Assembly: GCF_004569505.1 (NCBI RefSeq)
Contig: NZ_SPPK01000005.1
Location: forward strand, 1 to 64,000
Length of the DNA: 64,000 bases
Source: Dysgonomonas mossii
Lineage (GTDB): Bacteria > Bacteroidota > Bacteroidia > Bacteroidales > Dysgonomonadaceae
Direction: 5' to 3'
Made by a program: the position numbers and the translations under genes
The notes under the pieces: generated by a model
Database searches by the model: none
Told to the model about the DNA's origin: nothing
Seen by the model: the letters and a program-made list of their open reading frames with translations, nothing else
Shown here: one piece after another, positions 43,473 through 53,966 of the stretch
How positions within the stretch are numbered: the first letter of the stretch is position 1
How the letters are laid out: every line of letters begins with the position of its first letter

Positions 43473-46400
43473 TCATTTCTTATTCATTATTTGCTTTATA
43501 TATTCTGATGGTACCATACCAAATTCTTCTTTAAAACACTGCCTGAAATACGTGATACTGTTTATTCCTACCATGTAGGATATTTCAGATATTGTATATT
43601 TACCTGTTAAAAGTAATTGTTCTGCGTTGCGTATTCTTACTTTTCTTATAAACTCATTGGCAGATATACCGGAAAGAGCTTTAATTTTTCGGTAAAGTGT
43701 AGAATGGCTCATATTCATTTTGTCTGCAATAAAAGTTACATCCACTTTATCTGAATCCAAGTTGTCTTCGATAATCGTGGTTACTTTTTCGATAAATTCG
43801 TTATCTATTTTACTTAAAGATTCTGTTATAATGACGTTTTTATTTGTAGTATTATTGTTTATCAGTTCGGCAATTTTCTTTCTGGCTTCCAGTAAATTTA
43901 CAATACGGCTTTGCAATAGTGTGGCACTGAAAGGTTTGGTGATATAAGATTCGACACCGATGTTATAACCTTCGGTACGGTCTTGTATTGAATCTTTAGC
44001 TGTAAGAAGTACAATAGGAATATGGCTGGTTCTTACGTCTTCTTTTAAAATCTTGCTTAATTCAAAACCATCCATTTCAGGCATCATGATATCACTTATG
44101 ATAATGTCAGGAATGTGTTTATAAGCTGCTTTTAGACCTTGTTTTCCATTATTAGCCGTGTATACTTTGTATTGTTCCGATAAGGAGCTGTAAATGTAGT
44201 CCCTGATATCTTCATTATCTTCTATAATGAGTATGATTTGTTTGGAATCAGAATTTTCAGTGTCTTTGGTTTCAATGCCGTTTTCAATAATATCATTGTT
44301 AGTATCATTGATATGTAAGGCGTCGGGATAAGTATTGTCAGACAGTATTCTGAAACGAAATATAGAGCCTTCTCCGGGTTTGCTCTCTACTGATATGCTT
44401 CCTTGATGTATTGATACCAGATTTTGCACAAGAGCTAATCCGATACCTGTTCCTGATAGTTGTTGATCTCTTTCAGCCTGATAGTATCTGTCGAATATTT
44501 TGGATATCGATTCTGTAGGAATACCCTTTCCTGTATCGCTTACTTCTATTTCCGTATAATTTATATTGTTTTCAGTTACATCTCTTAGAGTGAGTGTTAT
44601 ATTTCCTTTTTGTGTGTATTTGAATGCATTGGATAATAGATTTTCTAGGATTGTAATTACTGCATCGGGGTCAAAATATAGATTAATATTTTGAGTATCT
44701 ATTATAGTATTAACAGAAATGCGCTTGTTGGTGTTGAGTTCTCTGTATCTTAATCCTATTTCTTGAACTAATTGGGATATATCACTTTTGTATACACAAA
44801 GTTTCTTGTTCTGTGTCTCAGTTTTTCTGAATTCCAATATCTGATTGATGAGGTTCAATAAGCGTGTTGCGCTTCTGTATATGACCGATATTTTAGACGC
44901 ATGTTTTTCATGTAGATTTGTATCTGCTTGTAAATCTTCTAATGGGCCAAGTATCAGCGTTAAGGGAGTGCGTAGCTCGTGAGTTATATTCGTAAAGAAC
45001 CGAAGTCTCTCATTATTCAATTCTTGTTCCTGTATATGGTTCTTCTTTTCTAAAGTGAGAGTATTTTCCAAATCCAGCTTTCGTTTATAAAAGCGAAGTA
45101 TAAGAAAAACAATGCCTAAGACAGTCAGTATATACAGGGTCTTTGCCCACCAAGTAAGCCATATCGGCGGATTTACAATAATTTTTAATGATGTTATAGA
45201 GTCTGACCATTCCTGATTTTTTACTCTCGATTTTATCTGCAACTCGTATGTTCCGGGAGGTACATTGCGGAAAGTAATTGCATTTTCATCCTGTGTGTTA
45301 TACCATAAATCTTCTAACCCCTTTAACATGTATGCATAGTCTACTAAATGATTGAGTGAATAATCAAGGACATTGAATGACACATTAAATGTGTTTTGGT
45401 TGTATTTTAATTCGATAATGGATGTTATGGGTTTATAGATCTCATTTTCAAATGTATTTGTTTGGTTTCCATAAATTCTGAATCCGGTGATAATAGTCTC
45501 AGGTAGCTCTATTGTTGTTGGGATTGATTCAGGATTGAAGTAGCATAGTCCATTTTGAGATCCGAAGTAGATTGTACCTTTAGAATCTTTTGTGACAGAC
45601 CCACTCATAAAGTCACCCAAAGGGATTCCATTATAATGATTGTAATTATAAACTTTATTTAGAGATGGAATAAATCTGTTTATGCCTCTATTGGTGCTAA
45701 ACCATATATTTCCTTGCTTGTCTTCTGTTATAGCTCTGATGTGGCTGTTTGTAATTCCATTCTGTGTATTGAGGACAATATATTCATCAGTTTTTCCGGG
45801 GGAGGTAAAGCATACTAAGCCTTCTCCAGTGGCAACCCACATTTGCCCTCTGTTATCTTTGTATATGTTGTCTACGGTGTTGGACGGGAACCCTTTGTCT
45901 GTTTTGAATGTCTTTATGATTTTGAGATTCTTGTCAAAGACGGCAAGCCCCTCACCGAAAAAACCAATCCATATTTGATCTTTGTCATCTTTTGATATAG
46001 CACGAACAAGATTATCCGATAAATCGGAATTGTCGGTAGAATAGAGTTGGCCTTGTTTTGTTATAATGTTATATTTGTATAAACCGTTATTGCACCCGAT
46101 CCACATATTTTTCTCCTTATCCTCAAAGAAACACCTTATATCTCTGCTCCTGTCATCTATCAGGCATTTTTGTATGTCGTTTCTTTTTTGATCATAAATG
46201 TTTACTCCACCGTTGAATGTCCCAAACCATAGATTATCTTCAGAATCTTTAATTGCCGCCAATATGGCGTCATCAGTAATTTTATTTGTTTTTTTATCAA
46301 ATATCTGTACCCTTTCTCCATTTGCAAAAAGATTGATGCCTCCACCATCCGTACCCACCCAGATGCGATCATATTTGTCTACACATATGCCCCATGCTGT

Positions 46401-47531
46401 AGGGTTATTCAATGTATTTTTTAATCCGGGTATAGGAGAATAGATCCATGTATTAAAGTCTGTGGGGTGATGACTGATAAAGTTAATTCCACCTCCATAT
46501 GTGCCAATCCACATATTGTTGAAAGAATCTTGGTATATACTGCGTATTGTCGGATTAGAAAGGCCCCTGTAACCATCATCGTATGAGATATTCTCAAAGG
46601 GAATACTTTGAGGGGTAAGAAACATATTCTGTTTCAAATCCAGAACACTTATTCCTCCTTTTTCTGTACCAACCCATAGTTTACCATCGCTTACCTGATT
46701 TATTGTATATATATAATTGGATATGAGCGATTGTTTATTTTGAGGGTTATGTCTGAATGTCGTAAATGATTCTTTATCACTGTTGAAAAGAGCTAAACCA
46801 TTGTTTGTTCCTATCCATATATTGTCATTCTTATCTACATATATTGTTTTTACTTCATCTCCTGGCAAGCTTTCTTTATTGTTGGCATCATGCCTGAAAT
46901 TCTTTATTTTCTTATCCTTTAGAGACAAAATACTCAAACCGGATGACACATGCCCTATATATACAAATCCTTTATTGTCCTCCATTACAGACCATACATT
47001 GTTACTAACCATATTCGGAATGGTAGTACGATTGTAATGTGTAAATGTTTCGGTTTTCTTATCAAAATAATCCACCCCTCTATGGTATGTAGAAAGCCAT
47101 AAATTGCCATCTTTAGATGAGGTAATGTCAGTTATGTCGTTCGTTATAATGCCTGTTTTACTTTCCGTTGTGTGTTTGTAGTGTTTGAATGTTTCAGTTT
47201 TGCAATCAAACATATTTAATCCTTCCCGCTGGGTTGCGATCCATATTTTATCTTCATATTTGTCAGCATATACTTTATTCAGTTCATTTCCGCTAATATT
47301 GTTTGATTCTGATGTCCCATTTTTTTTGTAAACCTTGAACTTATTACCATCAAATCTGTTTAACCCTGATTCGGTGGCAAACCATAAAAAACCTCTTTTA
47401 TCTTGAGTGACGCTTACAACATAATTACTAGAAAGACCCTGTTCCAAGCCTAGCTGTTTTATGTTATACTGTTGAGCCTGAATTGGCATAAAAGCTATTA
47501 GGGTAAAGAGAAAGAGAAGCTTTATTTTCAT
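43473..47531 (-). CDS. hybrid two-component system sensor/regulator (HTCS)
   Basis: A 1352-residue single-chain signalling protein of the PUL. Signal peptide MKIKLLFLFTLIAFMPIQAQ. The periplasmic part has many Reg_prop beta-propeller repeats (GLNRFDG, WIGTNNGLALF), then a Y_Y_Y domain and a transmembrane helix near 790-810. Cytoplasmic modules follow: HisKA with phospho-His in THELRTPL near 850, HATPase with GTGIGLALVQ, a receiver with Asp in IISDIMMPEMDG near 1144, and an AraC HTH at about 1240-1350. It senses a glycan fragment and activates the PUL. Its regulatory targets are probably in the 227-base divergent gap. Confidence 0.95.
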   Translation of the reverse strand: MKIKLLFLFTLIAFMPIQAQQYNIKQLGLEQGLSSNYVVSVTQDKRGFLWFATESGLNRFDGNKFKVYKKNGTSESNNISGNELNKVYADKYEDKIWIATQREGLNMFDCKTETFKHYKHTTESKTGIITNDITDITSSKDGNLWLSTYHRGVDYFDKKTETFTHYNRTTIPNMVSNNVWSVMEDNKGFVYIGHVSSGLSILSLKDKKIKNFRHDANNKESLPGDEVKTIYVDKNDNIWIGTNNGLALFNSDKESFTTFRHNPQNKQSLISNYIYTINQVSDGKLWVGTEKGGISVLDLKQNMFLTPQSIPFENISYDDGYRGLSNPTIRSIYQDSFNNMWIGTYGGGINFISHHPTDFNTWIYSPIPGLKNTLNNPTAWGICVDKYDRIWVGTDGGGINLFANGERVQIFDKKTNKITDDAILAAIKDSEDNLWFGTFNGGVNIYDQKRNDIQKCLIDDRSRDIRCFFEDKEKNMWIGCNNGLYKYNIITKQGQLYSTDNSDLSDNLVRAISKDDKDQIWIGFFGEGLAVFDKNLKIIKTFKTDKGFPSNTVDNIYKDNRGQMWVATGEGLVCFTSPGKTDEYIVLNTQNGITNSHIRAITEDKQGNIWFSTNRGINRFIPSLNKVYNYNHYNGIPLGDFMSGSVTKDSKGTIYFGSQNGLCYFNPESIPTTIELPETIITGFRIYGNQTNTFENEIYKPITSIIELKYNQNTFNVSFNVLDYSLNHLVDYAYMLKGLEDLWYNTQDENAITFRNVPPGTYELQIKSRVKNQEWSDSITSLKIIVNPPIWLTWWAKTLYILTVLGIVFLILRFYKRKLDLENTLTLEKKNHIQEQELNNERLRFFTNITHELRTPLTLILGPLEDLQADTNLHEKHASKISVIYRSATRLLNLINQILEFRKTETQNKKLCVYKSDISQLVQEIGLRYRELNTNKRISVNTIIDTQNINLYFDPDAVITILENLLSNAFKYTQKGNITLTLRDVTENNINYTEIEVSDTGKGIPTESISKIFDRYYQAERDQQLSGTGIGLALVQNLVSIHQGSISVESKPGEGSIFRFRILSDNTYPDALHINDTNNDIIENGIETKDTENSDSKQIILIIEDNEDIRDYIYSSLSEQYKVYTANNGKQGLKAAYKHIPDIIISDIMMPEMDGFELSKILKEDVRTSHIPIVLLTAKDSIQDRTEGYNIGVESYITKPFSATLLQSRIVNLLEARKKIAELINNNTTNKNVIITESLSKIDNEFIEKVTTIIEDNLDSDKVDVTFIADKMNMSHSTLYRKIKALSGISANEFIRKVRIRNAEQLLLTGKYTISEISYMVGINSITYFRQCFKEEFGMVPSEYIKQIMNKK

Positions 47532-47758
47532 GGGATCTGTATTAGTATATCAAAAGTAATTATATTTTGAGAATATAGACCCTCAAACTAGCTATTGACT
47601 GATTTGAATCCTATTAATGATTGTTTTATATCCCTGCCTGTTGTTAAGCAATACATATATTTGTTCTGGTTATTTAACTCGAAGCATATCTGCCGTAAAG
47701 TATATTTTAATTATGTGTTTCTGAGTTATATATATATGATAAACTAAAATCTAATTTC

Positions 47759-49228
47759 ATGAAAACAAGAAAGTATTTAAGCTTTTTGATGGTTCTTTTA
47801 TTTTTCTTCACCGCATGTAGTGATGATTATAAGTATTCGGATGTAGACGGATTACCTCCTACTATTGTCCTTAGTACATCTAATATCAAGACTGAACCCG
47901 GGCGCGAATTTGTAATTAAAGCTAAGGTAGAAGATAAAGATGGTCTTCGGTCAATCAATCTGAAAAACACAAGTTTCAATTTGGATAAAACAATAGATCT
48001 TACCTTAGATAGTATTGTTTATTCTTTCGATTTAGACTATAAATACAAAACGATAAAAGGTCTTGAAGGAGATAGCTTTTCGGTGGAAGTAACAGTTACA
48101 GACTTAGGTGGTCGTACAGTAAATGAAACTGTATTGGTAACAATGGATGGTGATTTTACCAATCCTGTATTCACTGTCTCTCCTGATGAAGCCATTACTG
48201 TTCTTCTTAAAAACCAGACCAGACTGAATGTTAAGTTTACTGTAGAAGACGATAAAGCATTGGGTCTTGTTGTAATTAATATCCCTGAACTCAATTATTC
48301 AAAAGAAATAACAGAATTTACAAACTCAAGTAAGACTCTGGTATTTAATGATCCTGTAACATTACCTTCTACTGTTGCAACATATAATTTGATATTGCGT
48401 GCGATAGACAAATCCGGTTTGGAAACATCCAAGACTAGTGTGATAACTGTTTCTGAAATGCCTGATTTTCCTAAAATGTATCTGGCGGATGTCGCAACGG
48501 TAAACGAGCTGAACAGTGATGTGTTTGGCGTGCCTATGCGTATAGAACGTACCGGAGCTTATCAATATAAAGCTAATTACTATTGTCGGAAGGCAGGTAC
48601 AGAGATATTCTTCCTCCCTCAAAAAAGTGACTTCACTCCAATCTGTTTCGGTATTGATCCCGTAGATAATACAAAATTGACAGATGATCCAGATGTTGCA
48701 AAACCAATTGTGTTGAATCAAGCCAATGTATATTACGAAATTACATTTAATGTGAAAACTGCGGTTTATGATATTAAGACTTATTCTATCCCTGAGGCAA
48801 TTGACCCTATTCCTCATAAATTTGGTTCTGTGAGTCTGGATACTTGGGGAGATGGAGGTAGCTGGCTTCAGGAGTTCTATTTTGGCTATATGACTTCTAA
48901 TCCAAAAGAAGTAACACGGTTTGTACAAGATGCGACCAATCCTCACCTTTTTTATTTAGATAAAGCTCTAACCTTAGAAGCGGGTGAAAATATGAATTTC
49001 GTTATTCATAATTGGCATTCTGATGGTTGGTGGAATTATTGTACTTGGCGTGTAGATGACTCTCAGGAGCCGGAAATATTTGGTTACTACGGTAATTATA
49101 AAAATCTGGCTTGGACCAAGCCTAATACAACTCTTGATAATTGGGCAAAACCGCTTGTCAAGCAGACTGGTAGCTACAAATTATACTTTGATGCTCACTT
49201 AGGTAGAGGAAAACTAGTTCGTGAGTAG
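47759..49228 (+). CDS. surface lipoprotein, SusE/F-like glycan-binding protein
   Basis: A 489-residue lipoprotein. Lipobox cysteine C20 is followed by SDD, the acidic Bacteroidetes surface-export signal. Two Ig-like regions at about 30-240 (PGREFVIKAKVEDKDGL) precede a C-terminal glycan-binding module of the SusE/SusF sort, with aromatic-rich LDTWGDGGSWLQEFYFGY and HNWHSDGWWNYCTW. It is the first gene of the right-facing PUL operon, 35 bases before susC-type, an unusual position since such proteins usually follow SusD. It probably captures the glycan at the cell surface. Confidence 0.75.
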   Translation: MKTRKYLSFLMVLLFFFTACSDDYKYSDVDGLPPTIVLSTSNIKTEPGREFVIKAKVEDKDGLRSINLKNTSFNLDKTIDLTLDSIVYSFDLDYKYKTIKGLEGDSFSVEVTVTDLGGRTVNETVLVTMDGDFTNPVFTVSPDEAITVLLKNQTRLNVKFTVEDDKALGLVVINIPELNYSKEITEFTNSSKTLVFNDPVTLPSTVATYNLILRAIDKSGLETSKTSVITVSEMPDFPKMYLADVATVNELNSDVFGVPMRIERTGAYQYKANYYCRKAGTEIFFLPQKSDFTPICFGIDPVDNTKLTDDPDVAKPIVLNQANVYYEITFNVKTAVYDIKTYSIPEAIDPIPHKFGSVSLDTWGDGGSWLQEFYFGYMTSNPKEVTRFVQDATNPHLFYLDKALTLEAGENMNFVIHNWHSDGWWNYCTWRVDDSQEPEIFGYYGNYKNLAWTKPNTTLDNWAKPLVKQTGSYKLYFDAHLGRGKLVRE

Positions 49229-49263
49229 AATAAATTTGAGTAATAATATAACATATATCTAAC

Positions 49264-52200
49264 ATGAAAAAATATCTAATATTCCTATTGTTAACCTTGC
49301 CTCTCTATCTTTTTGCTCAGAATAAGGTGGCTGTAACAGGAAAGGTTACATCAGCAGTTGATAATGAACCGCTTATCGGAGTTACAGTTGTAGAGAAAGG
49401 TTCGTCGAATGGTGTTCTGACCGATTTAGATGGTAATTATAGTTTGCCGAATGTTTCGCAAGGCGGTACTGTCGTTTTCTCAATGATAGGTTTTGTTTCG
49501 CAAGAGATAAAAGTCGGTCAGGGAGGAGTAAGGAATATATCTATGGCAGATGATACAAAGATACTGGATGATGTTGTAGTCATTGGCTATGGTGTAGTAA
49601 AGAAAAGTGACCTTACAAGTTCCATTACTACAGTAAAAGGCGATGATCTGAAAAGTATAACATCAGGAAATGCGCTATACTCGCTCCAAGGTAAGGCTAA
49701 TGGAGTACAGATTACGGGAGAAGGTGGTCCGGGTAGTTCACCTCAGGTTATTATACGTGGGGTTACTACTATTAATGGTTCTAGTCCGCTCTATGTTGTA
49801 GATGGCGTACCGATTGGGACTAACATTAATTTTCTCAATCAGGATGATATAGAAAGTATAGAAGTGTTGAAAGATGCTTCAGCATCAGCAATCTACGGTA
49901 CAAGAGGTTCAAATGGTGTCATTATGGTGACTACTAAAAAGGGTAGTGCAGGTAAAACCAGATTTCAGGCAAATGCATCTTTTGGCTTTCAGACATTGAA
50001 TAAGCCTAAAATGGCAAATGCTACAACTTACGAAAAAGTATTTAAAGAAAGATATACCAATGATGGTAGCGTTCCTGTGTGGAATACGCCTGAAGGTTCG
50101 GGAAATACAGATTGGTGGGATCAGACAATAAATGATTTTGCATATACACAAAACTATAATATCAGTTTTCAGGGAGGTGTAGACAAATTTACATATAGTG
50201 GTAGCCTTGGTTATTTTCGTCAGAACTCACAATATGATGTCGGTTACTGGGAGCGTATAACAGGACGTTTCAATACTGAATATAAATTTTCAGAAAAAGT
50301 AAAAGCCGGGATTGATTTTGCCCCTCGTTACGAAAGTTGGGATGATACTCCAAATTTGTTTGGAGCAGCAATGAAAATGGATCCCACTACACCTGTATAT
50401 AGAGCTAAAGAAGATTGGACTTCAAATTCGTTAAATAACTATGCGCGTTCCTATAATAATCAGGAATGGAATCCGGTAGCTACTCTTGCCCGTCAGAACA
50501 AGCATAGCAATGAGTACGGTTTAATGATGAATCCATATGTGAGTGTAGAGCCAATAAAAGGATTGACTTTTCGTACTCAGTTCAGTGTAAATGCTCGTTT
50601 TAGAATGACAGATGAATTTACGCCAAAATTCTTTATCGACAATCTGGAACAGAATGCAGAGTCTAAAGCTGAACGTAAATCATATAACTGGGTAGACTGG
50701 AACTGGACAAATACCCTTAACTATATGAAAACTATTGAAGAGAAGCATAACTTCAATTTTATGGCTGGTTATACAATGGAAAGATTCGCTGAATATAATC
50801 TGGTAGGTTCTCGTGAAGGTATCCCGAGCAACATCTCCGAACTGCAATATGTGAATGCCGGAACAATAAATCCGAAAGCAGAAGGAACTAATATTTACAG
50901 TTCATTGCTATCTTATCTTGGACGTGTAATGTATAATTATGATAACCGCTATTATGTGACAGGATCTGTTCGTGTAGATGGTTCATCTAAATTCCCGTCA
51001 GGAAGTAAATATGCTACATTTCCGGCAGTGTCAGTTGCTTGGAGAATTTCAGAAGAAGCATTTATGAAGAACCAGAGCGTTGTTTCTAATCTTAAGTTGA
51101 GAGCCGGATGGGGACGTGTCGGAAATCAAAGTATTGATCCCAATGCTTACCTGAATCTGATAGGAGCAGGAGATTATGTTTTCGGAGCTAACGGAGATCG
51201 TTATGTAGGAACTGCAATCAGTTCAGTTGGAAATAATAAACTGAAATGGGAAACAGTAGAGGATTATAATCTGGGGATTGATGCCAGCTTTTTAGATAGC
51301 CGTCTTGAAATCACTGCAGATCTCTTTTCTAAGAAGTCAAAGGATATGCTTATGAAAAGACAAAATCTTCTAATCTTGGGTTATCCGATGTGGAATGGTG
51401 AGATGTGGACAAACATAGGTAGTATGGAAGCTAAAGGTTGGGAGTTATCTATTAACTGGAGAGATAAAATAAGTGATTTTACCTATGAAGCGGGAATCAA
51501 TCTTTCAGGAGTGAAAAATAAGGCTAAGACCCTGGTAGATAATACACCTGTACTTAGAGGAGGCTTTTTTAATGACTATATTATCCGAAATGAAGAGGGT
51601 GGCGAAATCAGCCGTTTCTATGGCTATATTGCTGATGGAATATTCCAGAATCAGACAGAAATAAATAGTCATACAAGTAATAATGGAACACTTCTTCAGC
51701 CAAATGCACAACCGGGAGACATTCGTTTCAAAGATTTAAATAATGACGGAGTATTGGACGAAAGCGATAAAACCTATATTGGTAAAGCTTTTCCGGATGT
51801 TATGGTCGGATTAAATATCCGTTTGGGTTATAAAGATTTCGATTTAGTGTCTAACTTCTATGGAACAATCGGGAATGATATATACAATAGCGCAATGGGA
51901 GGTCTGTATGCAGGAACCGATGGGCAAAACGTTTTTGCAGATGCATACGACAAAGCTTGGAGAGGCGAAGGAACAAGCAATTTTTATCCACGTCTTTCTG
52001 TTAATGACAAGAACTTAAACTATCGCCGTGTTTCTTCTTTCTTTGTTGAGGATGGTTCATATTTCCGCTGCAAACTATTACAGTTGGGATATACATTACC
52101 AAGGAAGATGACAAAAGGTATCGGAGTTCGTATTTCTGCTTCGGCTCAGAATCTATTCACAATTACTAGCTACTCGGGTATGGATCCGGAAAGAGCGTCA

Positions 52201-52308
52201 ATGGGAGCAAACGTGAATGGTACTTACAGTGTGTTGGAAGCCGGAATCGATAATCTGGGTTACCCTAATCCTCGTACATTCCTGCTAGGTGTTAACATTA
52301 ACTTTTAA
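49264..52308 (+). CDS. SusC/RagA-family TonB-dependent outer-membrane transporter
   Basis: A 1014-residue glycan importer. Signal peptide to about residue 20, then the carboxypeptidase-regulatory-like domain (about 24-105, GVTVVEKGSSNGVLTDLDGNY), TonB-box region VVVIGYG, plug with RGTRGSNGVIMVTT near 215, and the beta-barrel to the C-terminal aromatic ending VNINF. With SusD it makes the import pedal-bin complex driven by TonB. The downstream SusD gene begins 11 bases later. Intact and full-length. Confidence 0.95.
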   Translation: MKKYLIFLLLTLPLYLFAQNKVAVTGKVTSAVDNEPLIGVTVVEKGSSNGVLTDLDGNYSLPNVSQGGTVVFSMIGFVSQEIKVGQGGVRNISMADDTKILDDVVVIGYGVVKKSDLTSSITTVKGDDLKSITSGNALYSLQGKANGVQITGEGGPGSSPQVIIRGVTTINGSSPLYVVDGVPIGTNINFLNQDDIESIEVLKDASASAIYGTRGSNGVIMVTTKKGSAGKTRFQANASFGFQTLNKPKMANATTYEKVFKERYTNDGSVPVWNTPEGSGNTDWWDQTINDFAYTQNYNISFQGGVDKFTYSGSLGYFRQNSQYDVGYWERITGRFNTEYKFSEKVKAGIDFAPRYESWDDTPNLFGAAMKMDPTTPVYRAKEDWTSNSLNNYARSYNNQEWNPVATLARQNKHSNEYGLMMNPYVSVEPIKGLTFRTQFSVNARFRMTDEFTPKFFIDNLEQNAESKAERKSYNWVDWNWTNTLNYMKTIEEKHNFNFMAGYTMERFAEYNLVGSREGIPSNISELQYVNAGTINPKAEGTNIYSSLLSYLGRVMYNYDNRYYVTGSVRVDGSSKFPSGSKYATFPAVSVAWRISEEAFMKNQSVVSNLKLRAGWGRVGNQSIDPNAYLNLIGAGDYVFGANGDRYVGTAISSVGNNKLKWETVEDYNLGIDASFLDSRLEITADLFSKKSKDMLMKRQNLLILGYPMWNGEMWTNIGSMEAKGWELSINWRDKISDFTYEAGINLSGVKNKAKTLVDNTPVLRGGFFNDYIIRNEEGGEISRFYGYIADGIFQNQTEINSHTSNNGTLLQPNAQPGDIRFKDLNNDGVLDESDKTYIGKAFPDVMVGLNIRLGYKDFDLVSNFYGTIGNDIYNSAMGGLYAGTDGQNVFADAYDKAWRGEGTSNFYPRLSVNDKNLNYRRVSSFFVEDGSYFRCKLLQLGYTLPRKMTKGIGVRISASAQNLFTITSYSGMDPERASMGANVNGTYSVLEAGIDNLGYPNPRTFLLGVNINF

Positions 52309-52319
52309 TCAGAAATAAA

Positions 52320-53897
52320 ATGAAAAATATATTCAAAATATTCATATTTGGAGCATTTGCGCTATTGTCGAGTAGTTGCTCCTCCTTCTTGGATGAACCT
52401 GTTTTAGGTCAGGAAAATCTCGATACATATTTTCAAAGTGAAGAGGAGTGTTTAAAGCAGCTGGCAGGATGTTACCAAGGTATATTCTGGGATGGCTGGT
52501 GGCAGATAGCAGCACCAAATGTAGGCTTTGATATGGCTACAGATGACTTATGGATGGGCAATACAACTCAGTCTCAGAGTGACTGGCTAAGAATGGCTCA
52601 TTATGGAAACCCGAAGCAAGATGGGCCTTTAAGCAATTATTGGCAATATCGCTATAAGTCAATATTGAGATGTAATATTGTTATTGAAAAAGTAGCTACA
52701 GCGCCTATTTCAAATGAGGATTTACGGAAGAGAATTATAGCAGAGGCTAAGTTTTTACGCGCATTTAATTATTTTGAGCTGGTTAAGAATTACGGCGGAG
52801 TTCCTGTTATTACCGGAATGAAGTTACCAAGTGAAATTCAGGGTATACAGAGAGAAACAGTCGAGGGTACATACGCTGTAATAGAACAAGACCTGAAAGA
52901 TGCAATTACTGATTTACCTCTTAAAAGTGAGTATTCTTCAGCTGATTTGGGACGTGCGACACAAGGTGCAGCAATGGGATATTTAGGAAAAGCTTATCTG
53001 TATCAGGGAAAATACAAAGAGGCATTTAAAATACTGGGAGACTTGATTAATACTCAGGAGTACGACTTATGTACCAATTTTAAAGATGTATGGTCTATTG
53101 CGAATAACAATAGTATAGAATCTTTATTCGAAGTACAATACAGTTCTGATATAAGCTATAGCCTTGGAGGTCGATTGCCTGTATTTACCGGTTCTCGTGA
53201 CGATTCGGGATGGTCGTGGGGATTACCTACCAGCAATCTGGAGAAGGCTTTTATTGATGCAGGTGACACAGAGCGTCTTCGCTGGACAATCGTGAAAAAT
53301 GGAGACGACGTTCCCGGAGACGATACCGATGAGGGTAAGGATTATGTTATATCTCCGGATAAACACAAATCAGCTCGCATCAACAGAAAATTTTATGTAC
53401 CACATGATTTGCGTCCCAGCCCTTATGATTCGGATCATAATAATTTGAATCATCGCTTACTTCGTTATGCGGATGTACTGCTTATGTATGCAGAGGCTGC
53501 GAATGAAGAAGGAAATGACAGCGAGGCTCGTAAAGCTTTGAAGAGAGTGAGAGACAGGGTAAGCCTGCCGGAAGTAACGGCATCCGGGAAAACATTGCGT
53601 GATGCGATCAGGTTGGAGAGAAGGCTTGAGTTAGCACTTGAGTTTCAACGTTTATATGATATTCGCAGATGGACAGATGACAACGGAAAGAAAGCGATAT
53701 GCAATATTATGGGTGAAAATGGGACATTTGTCAGGTATAATATGGTTGAATCGACAGATGAATATGAAATAACAAACCAGAAAGAGAACAGTAATAAAGG
53801 TATAACATTTCAGGAAAACAGAGACTTGTTATTCCCTATACCTAACACTGAAGTTCTTCTTTCGGGTGGAAGCATCGCTCAAAATCCTAATTTTTAA
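52320..53897 (+). CDS. SusD/RagB-family nutrient-binding lipoprotein
   Basis: A 525-residue surface lipoprotein. Lipobox cysteine C20 follows LLSSS. The TPR-rich SusD fold shows AEAKFLRAFNYFELVKNYGGVPV near 140-160 and the C-terminal LRYADVLLMYAEAANE with RLERRLELALEFQRLYDIRRW. It acts as a lid binding the oligosaccharide over SusC. The operon is tight, with a hairpin 25 bases after the stop before the GH30 gene. Confidence 0.95.
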   Translation: MKNIFKIFIFGAFALLSSSCSSFLDEPVLGQENLDTYFQSEEECLKQLAGCYQGIFWDGWWQIAAPNVGFDMATDDLWMGNTTQSQSDWLRMAHYGNPKQDGPLSNYWQYRYKSILRCNIVIEKVATAPISNEDLRKRIIAEAKFLRAFNYFELVKNYGGVPVITGMKLPSEIQGIQRETVEGTYAVIEQDLKDAITDLPLKSEYSSADLGRATQGAAMGYLGKAYLYQGKYKEAFKILGDLINTQEYDLCTNFKDVWSIANNNSIESLFEVQYSSDISYSLGGRLPVFTGSRDDSGWSWGLPTSNLEKAFIDAGDTERLRWTIVKNGDDVPGDDTDEGKDYVISPDKHKSARINRKFYVPHDLRPSPYDSDHNNLNHRLLRYADVLLMYAEAANEEGNDSEARKALKRVRDRVSLPEVTASGKTLRDAIRLERRLELALEFQRLYDIRRWTDDNGKKAICNIMGENGTFVRYNMVESTDEYEITNQKENSNKGITFQENRDLLFPIPNTEVLLSGGSIAQNPNF

Positions 53898-53922
53898 TTG
53901 GGATAAGAGGTATTTAGGCTCG

Positions 53923-53952
53923 GATAGTGTACTCAGAGGTGGGTACACTATC
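53923..53952 (+). promoter_or_regulatory. intercistronic hairpin between susD-type and GH30 genes
   Basis: GATAGTGTAC and GTACACTATC form a perfect 10-bp stem around a 10-base loop. No T-run follows, so it is more likely an RNA processing or attenuating structure than a full terminator. It may lower GH30 expression relative to SusCD. Confidence 0.5.
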
Positions 53953-53966
53953 TATATTAATTAAAC

